From Azospirillum sp. B4 (GTDB lineage Bacteria; Pseudomonadota; Alphaproteobacteria; Azospirillales; Azospirillaceae): 64,000 nucleotides of DNA. Of the stretch, positions 59,501-64,000 are shown in pieces. A program made the translations under genes and the position numbers. Where the stretch lies: assembly GCF_000333275.1 (NCBI RefSeq), contig NZ_BACU01000416.1, positions 1-64,000 of the forward strand, given 5' to 3'. Numbering within the stretch: the stretch's first letter is position 1; each line of letters begins with the position of its first letter. The notes beneath the pieces were generated by a model. That model had not been told where the DNA came from and ran no database searches. It was given only the letters and a program-made list of their open reading frames with translations.

Positions 59501-62500
59501 GGCCGTCAACGATGAGGAGCAGGCGGTATCGACGGCGAGGCTGGGCCCGCTGAAGTCGCCGACGAAGGACAGGCGGTTGGCGATGGACCAGTAGGCCGAG
59601 GTCGCCGGCGCCGCGGCGGTGCCGTCGATGCGGGCCGCAAGCCATTGATAGCCCGCGTTCATCACGCCGACATAGACGCCGACCGGACCGCCGGCGTTCA
59701 GCCGGGCCGGCGTGTATCCAGCCTGCTCCATCGCGTGCCAGGCGACCTGGAGAAACAGCCGTTCCTGCGGATCGATCGCCGCCGCGTCGGTCGGGGCGAT
59801 GCCGAAGAACAAGGGGTCGAATTGATCGATGTCACGCAGGAAGCCACCCCAACTGGTGTAGCTGCGGCCGTCCTGCGCCCAGCGGCCTGCGGGCACCTCG
59901 TCGATTGCCGATCGTCCTTCCTCCAGCAGCTGCCAGAACGCGTCCAGCGTATCAGCGCCGGGAAAGCGCCCGGCCATGCCGACGATGGCGATTGGCTGGT
60001 CCTTGCCCGCAGCCGCGAGGTCGACACGCGCCCCGGCGGGGGACGCAAGGGCCGCGGTCGGCGGTGCGGGCTCCGGCGCGATGCCAAGGGCCGCCTGGAC
60101 GGCCGGTCCCCGTGTCGCCAGCAAGTGGTCGGCCAGGCTGCCGAGCGTATTGAATTCAAACAGCAGCGTTTGCGACAGCGCGCCGAAGCGGGCATCAAGC
60201 TGGTTGCGGATCGCGGTGGCGCTCAGCGACTCAAGCCCGTACCGTTCAAACGGGTCGGCGGCGCGCAACTCGGCGGGGTCCAGGCGCAGAACCTCGGCGA
60301 AGACACCGCGCAGATGCGCCAGCAGCGCTTGGCGCGGTCCATCACCGACGATGGGACCATCGGCCGCGCCGGTATCCGGCCTGGCCGGCACCGTGGCCAG
60401 GAAGACGGCCTGGCCACGGCCGCCGGACGCGGCCAAGTCGCGCCGCTCGATACCGTCGAAGCCCGCGTCGATCAGCCGCCGTTCCCAACCGGCGGCGTCG
60501 ACCACGGGCGAATGGGCGATGCGCGAGGTGTCGGCCGCTTTCCACCAGCCGTCGGTCAGGCCGAACACCAGCGTGCCATAATCCTGCGCGGCGATCAGTT
60601 CCACCACCACCAGCAGGCCGCCCGGCTTCAGCAGCCGCCGTAGTTCCGTCAGAACCCCAGGCAGGTCAGTGGCGGTGTGCAGCACGTTGGCGGCGATCAC
60701 GGTGTCGAAATCGCCCGGCCGCAGGCCGTTGGCCTCGACAGGTCGCTCAATGTCGTAGAGGGCGGTGGCGAACCAGGATCTGCCCGGGCCAAAGCTGGCG
60801 CTGCCATGATCCAGGAAGCGGCGGGACAGGTCGGTGTAGAGATAGCTTTCCGGTGCGGCCCCTTGGTCCAGCGCCGCCAGCACGGCGCCAGTGGTGCCAC
60901 CCGTGCCGGCACCGACCTCGATCGCCCGCCAGCCTGGGCCCCGCTTTGCGCGGTGGGCGGCCACGGCGGCGGCGGCGGCGGCGTTGTAGCCGTCCGACAG
61001 CGGGTTGCCACGATAGGCGCCTTCGACGAGCGCGCCCGACCCGCCGGGAAACAGCACGTCCAGCGGGTCCACGCCCCCCGTCAACAGGGCGCCATACCGG
61101 TCGAGCGCCGCATCCAGCAGGGCGCGGGGCCGCGATAGCCAGGGCAGGGCGACCATGGCGGCATCCAGGGCGCTTGCGGCGGCGGCCAGCGTGGCGGCCG
61201 GCTCCACCCCCGGGGTGGGCAGACGGATCACCCCCTCGCTTGTTTTGGCGAGCCCATGACGGTCCAGCATCGCCAGCAAGGCGTCGAACAGGCGTCCGTG
61301 TCGTGCCGCGACACCGATGCGACGCGCCAAGCCGGCGGGAGTGTGGGTCCGCCGGTCCGCACCGGCCAGGGTGGTGAGGCAGGTGAGCAGCCGGGCCCTG
61401 CCATAGGCCTCCAGCCGGTCGAAGCCCGCCGTCGCGGCGCGCAGGTCAGGGTGGGGCGCCGCGTCGCGCAGCCCCAGGCGCTGAAGGGCCTCTGGCGCCG
61501 CCTTCACCACGGCGGCGTGACGGGTGGATGACCGCAGCAACCGATCCAGCTCCTGGAAGCCTTCGGCCGGCTGGATCGGCTGGATGCCGGCTTCGGCCAG
61601 CCGTGCCTGGGTCGCGGCGTCGGCGACGGCGCCGATCTCGCCCCACAGCCCCCAGCTCACGACCTGCACGCCGGGGCCGGCGCTCAGTGCCAGTGCGTCC
61701 TGCACGGCGGTGCCGGCGACATAATTCGACTGGCCATCCGCGCCGGCGAACACATTGGCCGAGGAGAAGACCACCATCCGCGCGCCGCATTGGCGCGCCG
61801 CCGCCAGCACATTGGCCGTTCCGGCGGCTTTTGGGGTGAAGGCCGCCAGGAAATCGTCATCCGACATGCGGTTCAGCCGGCGGTCGGCCAGCACCAGCGG
61901 CAGATGAAACACCGCGTCAACCCGGCCGTGGCGGGCGCGAACATCGTGGAAAAGCCTGGCCACGGCCGCCGCATCCCGGATATCCGTCGCGATATAGCTG
62001 ACGCCGGCCGGCAGCGGGCCGTCCAGCGCCGGCCGTCGGCCGCACAGGACGACGCGGGCTCCCGGACGCGCGGCGATGTGGGCCGCCAGTGCCCGGCCCA
62101 GGCCGCCGCCGCCGCCCGTGATGACGCAGACCGGCTCCGGCGGCAGGTCCGTTCCCGTCGGCGCCGGCTCAACCCGTGCCAGTTGCCGTTCGAACCGTCG
62201 CCCGGTGCGCCAGGCGACATCGCGGGGCGGGGTGGAGGCGGGTTCGGCAAGCGCGCGGGCCACGGCGTCGTGGCTGAGATCCGTCGCATCAAGATCGACC
62301 AGAACCAGCGCGAGCGCTGGCAGCTCAACCGCCAAGGTCCGGGCCATGGCGGGGATGGCGGCGGCGACTGGATCGATCAGGTCGCCATCCGCGACCTGAT
62401 GCAGGCCGGTGGTGATGACGACCAGCCGGTTCGGTCGCCGGTCGGCCGGGCAGCGCGTCAGCGCCCGCGCCAAGTCCAGAAAACCGAGCGCCAGCTGTTC

Positions 62501-64000
62501 CGCCCCTGCCGCGGCCGCGCCGTACCCGTCCTGTCCCGGTGCGGGAGCGCAAAGGACCGCGACGCTGTCGAACGGGATCGGCGCTGTCTGCAAGGCGCGG
62601 GACAGACCCTCCTCATCGCGCGCGCCGATGTCGAATTGAACCGCACCGGCAAGAGCCTGAGCCAGACCGTCGGTTCCAGGCCCCCGCACGACGAGCAGGC
62701 GGCCCGGGCGCAGGCCGGTTCCGGAGTCCGGCGGGACTTCGGACCATGCCGCCGCCAGCAGCGCGGGGTGCGCCGATGGGGTCACCAGCGGCCGGCGGAC
62801 CTGCAAGCCACGCAGCGACACCAGAAGCGCGCCGGTATCGGCCAAACCGTCGATGTCGAACCGGTCCGGCGCCGTGGCCCGAACCCGCGTCCGCGCCAAC
62901 ACCCCCGCGTCATGCCAGGTCACCTGGTCGATCCGGTAGGGGATGCCAGCGGCGCCGGACAGCTGCGGCACCAGGGCGATGGCCGCTTGCATGGCCGCAT
63001 CCAATGCGGTGGCGGCCTCATGATCCGGGTTGGGTTGCGGGGCGGGCGCCGGCATGATCGCCGCCTCCACGACCGCGTCAGCGACGGTCATGTCGCCCAG
63101 GCGCCGGAACGCCGGGCCGTAGTCGATGCCGAGAGCGTCAAACCGTCGATAGGCGTCGGACGCCGTCAGCGTCCGGCCGCCCGCCGGCGCGCCAATCGGG
63201 GTGACCGGCATTGAAGCCGCCTGGGACGCGGTCAGCAGGATGACGCCGTTTCCCGCTTCCAAACGCAGGTTCGCGCCGTCGCGCCGGAGGCGGATGGTCA
63301 GAGGGGCGTCCGCCGCCTCTGCCGGCCGGTGCAGGATCACGTCGCGCAATGCCGTTGCGCCACCGGCCGCGTCTTGTGCCAGGCCCAGCAGCAGCGCCGC
63401 CGGCACCAGTGCCTTGCCGCCAACCCGATGCTGCCCAATCACCGCAGCGGCCGGGTCGAGCGTGACCTCCACCGATCTCGGCGAGGAAGGGCTGGCGCTG
63501 ATGGTCACTGGCCAGTGGCGGCGGCGCATGAACGGCCGGGGTGGGACGAAGACGCGCCGGCCAGGCAGACCCAGGGATGGCCAGGACACCGTGGCGCCCC
63601 TTACCCAGGCGGCGACCAGCGCTTCGAGGCTGCCGTTAAGCGTTACGGTTCCCGCCGGTCCGTCTTCGTCCGCGGGGACATGAAAATGGACACCGCCGGT
63701 TCCGTCCGACCGCCATTGGCGCAGCCGCTCCCGCGCCTCGGCAAGGCTGTGGGCGACGAGGCCCAGCCGGACGGGCATGGCCTCCCGCCCCACCTGCAGC
63801 GTTCGCGCGATATCCGCCGCCGACGCCTGGGTCTGGCTGAAATAAGCGTTCAGGCGGTCGACATAGGCCCGTAGCTGGTCCTGGGTTCTCGCGGAGATGA
63901 CAAAGGCGAACGGGCCGTCGGACTGCGTTGGGGCGGCGGCCGGCGGCGGCGCCTCGACGATCAGGTGCGCGTTGGCGCCGCCGGCCCCAAAGGAACTGAT
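56543..64000 (-). CDS. Trans-AT polyketide synthase PKS-D, 5' end beyond the right edge
   Basis: The frame is open from the right edge, entering at the end of a KS (SSFGAGGANAHLIVEAP), to the stop at 56543. Numbering from the edge: DH ~170-440 (HRVGGKALVP intact, His ~191; LDAAMQ ~332), KR ~440-860 (GGGGGLGRA ~626, Tyr in GQSNYVAG ~759, LAD), C-MT ~940-1210 (IEVGAGTGGTT ~1024), ACP (Ser ~1258 in GLESLSA); then KS ~1337-1754 (Cys ~1494 in DTACSSSL, HGTGT, NIGH), KR ~1920-2400 (GGLGAVGRA ~2132, Tyr in GGADYAAACA ~2275, LVD), ACP (Ser ~2436 in GLDSVKA). So one full reducing/methylating module and one hydroxyl-forming module. No AT or ER. An internal ATG at 63793 is not the real start, because the KS sequence continues through it. 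Confidence 0.96.
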   Translation of the reverse strand: MSSFGAGGANAHLIVEAPPPAAAPTQSDGPFAFVISARTQDQLRAYVDRLNAYFSQTQASAADIARTLQVGREAMPVRLGLVAHSLAEARERLRQWRSDGTGGVHFHVPADEDGPAGTVTLNGSLEALVAAWVRGATVSWPSLGLPGRRVFVPPRPFMRRRHWPVTISASPSSPRSVEVTLDPAAAVIGQHRVGGKALVPAALLLGLAQDAAGGATALRDVILHRPAEAADAPLTIRLRRDGANLRLEAGNGVILLTASQAASMPVTPIGAPAGGRTLTASDAYRRFDALGIDYGPAFRRLGDMTVADAVVEAAIMPAPAPQPNPDHEAATALDAAMQAAIALVPQLSGAAGIPYRIDQVTWHDAGVLARTRVRATAPDRFDIDGLADTGALLVSLRGLQVRRPLVTPSAHPALLAAAWSEVPPDSGTGLRPGRLLVVRGPGTDGLAQALAGAVQFDIGARDEEGLSRALQTAPIPFDSVAVLCAPAPGQDGYGAAAAGAEQLALGFLDLARALTRCPADRRPNRLVVITTGLHQVADGDLIDPVAAAIPAMARTLAVELPALALVLVDLDATDLSHDAVARALAEPASTPPRDVAWRTGRRFERQLARVEPAPTGTDLPPEPVCVITGGGGGLGRALAAHIAARPGARVVLCGRRPALDGPLPAGVSYIATDIRDAAAVARLFHDVRARHGRVDAVFHLPLVLADRRLNRMSDDDFLAAFTPKAAGTANVLAAARQCGARMVVFSSANVFAGADGQSNYVAGTAVQDALALSAGPGVQVVSWGLWGEIGAVADAATQARLAEAGIQPIQPAEGFQELDRLLRSSTRHAAVVKAAPEALQRLGLRDAAPHPDLRAATAGFDRLEAYGRARLLTCLTTLAGADRRTHTPAGLARRIGVAARHGRLFDALLAMLDRHGLAKTSEGVIRLPTPGVEPAATLAAAASALDAAMVALPWLSRPRALLDAALDRYGALLTGGVDPLDVLFPGGSGALVEGAYRGNPLSDGYNAAAAAAVAAHRAKRGPGWRAIEVGAGTGGTTGAVLAALDQGAAPESYLYTDLSRRFLDHGSASFGPGRSWFATALYDIERPVEANGLRPGDFDTVIAANVLHTATDLPGVLTELRRLLKPGGLLVVVELIAAQDYGTLVFGLTDGWWKAADTSRIAHSPVVDAAGWERRLIDAGFDGIERRDLAASGGRGQAVFLATVPARPDTGAADGPIVGDGPRQALLAHLRGVFAEVLRLDPAELRAADPFERYGLESLSATAIRNQLDARFGALSQTLLFEFNTLGSLADHLLATRGPAVQAALGIAPEPAPPTAALASPAGARVDLAAAGKDQPIAIVGMAGRFPGADTLDAFWQLLEEGRSAIDEVPAGRWAQDGRSYTSWGGFLRDIDQFDPLFFGIAPTDAAAIDPQERLFLQVAWHAMEQAGYTPARLNAGGPVGVYVGVMNAGYQWLAARIDGTAAAPATSAYWSIANRLSFVGDFSGPSLAVDTACSSSLTALHLAAQAIRAGDCAAAIVGGVNLIVHPRQMANLCEARMLSAGPENRAFGAGADGFVDGEGVAALLLKPLEAAIADGDRIEAVIRATAINAGGKTAGFSVPNPSAQAKVIADALRGAGITPDSVGFVEAHGTGTALGDPIEVVGIAEGYGGAGRATPLVLGALKANIGHLESAAGIAGVVKTVLQLRHARIAPMRHADDPNPLIDFAAAGCVIPAAAMPWPAPAGPDGSPRPRRAGVSSFGAGGANAHVVLEEAPAQGKRITPAPTVDLLTLSAADEPALRRLAASLKPAVAMADARELAAILHTLRIGRRSFALRTAAVVTDPAMVGPLLDAIAAGQTPAGLLRGTGTGTSARRIEETAEGRRLVDAMLTAGDAGGLAELWVDGVTIDWTRLPWAAGRPVVALPGYPFARERYWLDGTPAADMDVPPAPAATIRLIHGAWSAAPLPRTTTGAERPRVLVGSVLLRSAFDRQRGTLLAHRTPGNGFDPADASAWAALVEQVDQKPADLLIAPDALPVEPAAACQVVFLALQAAARRPGRIGRLVVAADGAAATLSGLAALARSAMEEGLKARVLWVAPGSTPDALAALLAEEADAVDDETMIDRRRARGRWSPRWLDTPAQPRALFRRGGRYLIAGGLGAVGRALAAHLVQVQGATVGILGRTAPNDTTLRRLKAIGPAGSVHYAAADLTDPAALSPALSTLKQAMGGIDGVLDLARLVDNAPIARKETAAFTRVLAVKVAGTVALDAALAAERLDFFIVFSSLAAWYGLAGGADYAAACAIQEGLMTERVARVARGERHGQSLAVAWPQWRYDDELDAAHKRRLATSGFDLIDIAAGIGVLERAAASGEIAVAAVSGTAAALAPLAEEPPDDLDTLSDSALAAYVEALRTALGNEEAGSPSSPTLDLVRSAFAERLRIDPARFGDSVSFADLGLDSVKALHVAERLSRDLGIDVEPALFLDHPTADRLAAVLDQRRATLVMEAAE

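Overview
The window is the inside of a very large trans-acyltransferase (trans-AT) polyketide biosynthetic gene cluster. The DNA is GC-rich throughout, with Ala/Pro/Arg-rich coding and a strong G/C third-position bias. This suits a high-GC proteobacterium, most likely an alphaproteobacterium, but that is inference: no taxonomic marker gene is present. No free AT gene and no catalytically competent AT domain is visible, so malonyl loading must come from outside the window.

Layout. (1) Bases 1-6594, minus strand: 5' part of a PKS (here PKS-A), running off the left edge. (2) Bases 6595-6771: the only gap of any size (177 nt), between divergent genes. (3) Bases 6772-10888, plus strand: a three-gene unit with a PfaD-type trans-enoylreductase and two cytochromes P450. 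(4) Bases 10893-64000, minus strand: one continuous block of 12 tightly coupled genes, read right to left. In transcription order these are PKS-D (partial), PKS-C' (luciferase-like monooxygenase - non-elongating KS - methyltransferase), PKS-C (5166 aa), a 2,4-dienoyl-CoA-reductase-like SDR, PKS-B (6514 aa, ends with thioesterase and an extra ACP), a decarboxylating KS, an HMG-CoA-synthase homologue, ECH1, ECH2, an HxxxDG acyltransferase, a free ACP and a metallophosphatase. Most junctions are 4-nt ATGA overlaps. There is no stretch over 300 bases without a gene.

How it works together. Thirteen KS domains are visible (two cut by the window edges, two predicted non-elongating). The visible colinear path is PKS-D (KS-DH-KR-MT-ACP, KS-KR-ACP), PKS-C' plus the first ACP of PKS-C (LLM-KS0-MT | ACP), PKS-C (KS-DH-KR-MT-ACP, KS-DH-KR-ACP, KS-DH-KR-MT-ACP) and PKS-B (KS-MT-ACP, KS-KR-ACP, KS-ACP-ACP plus two dead carriers, KS-DH-KR-MT-ACP, KS0-ER-ACP-TE-ACP). 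The KSdec/HCS/ECH1/ECH2 genes form a beta-branching cassette. The last ACP of PKS-B, after the TE, carries the sequence signature of the donor ACP of such cassettes, and the KS-ACP-ACP module is the best candidate branch site. Tailoring or release candidates are the P450s, the acyltransferase/ACP pair and the phosphatase. I do not recognise the product.

Most notable: a donor-type ACP fused behind the TE; a run of four carrier domains of which the last two lack the phosphopantetheine serine; the LLM-KS0-MT protein whose ACP is on the next polypeptide; a perfect 16-bp inverted repeat read in frame through an interdomain linker of PKS-B; and an AT-like domain with a destroyed active site in PKS-A.
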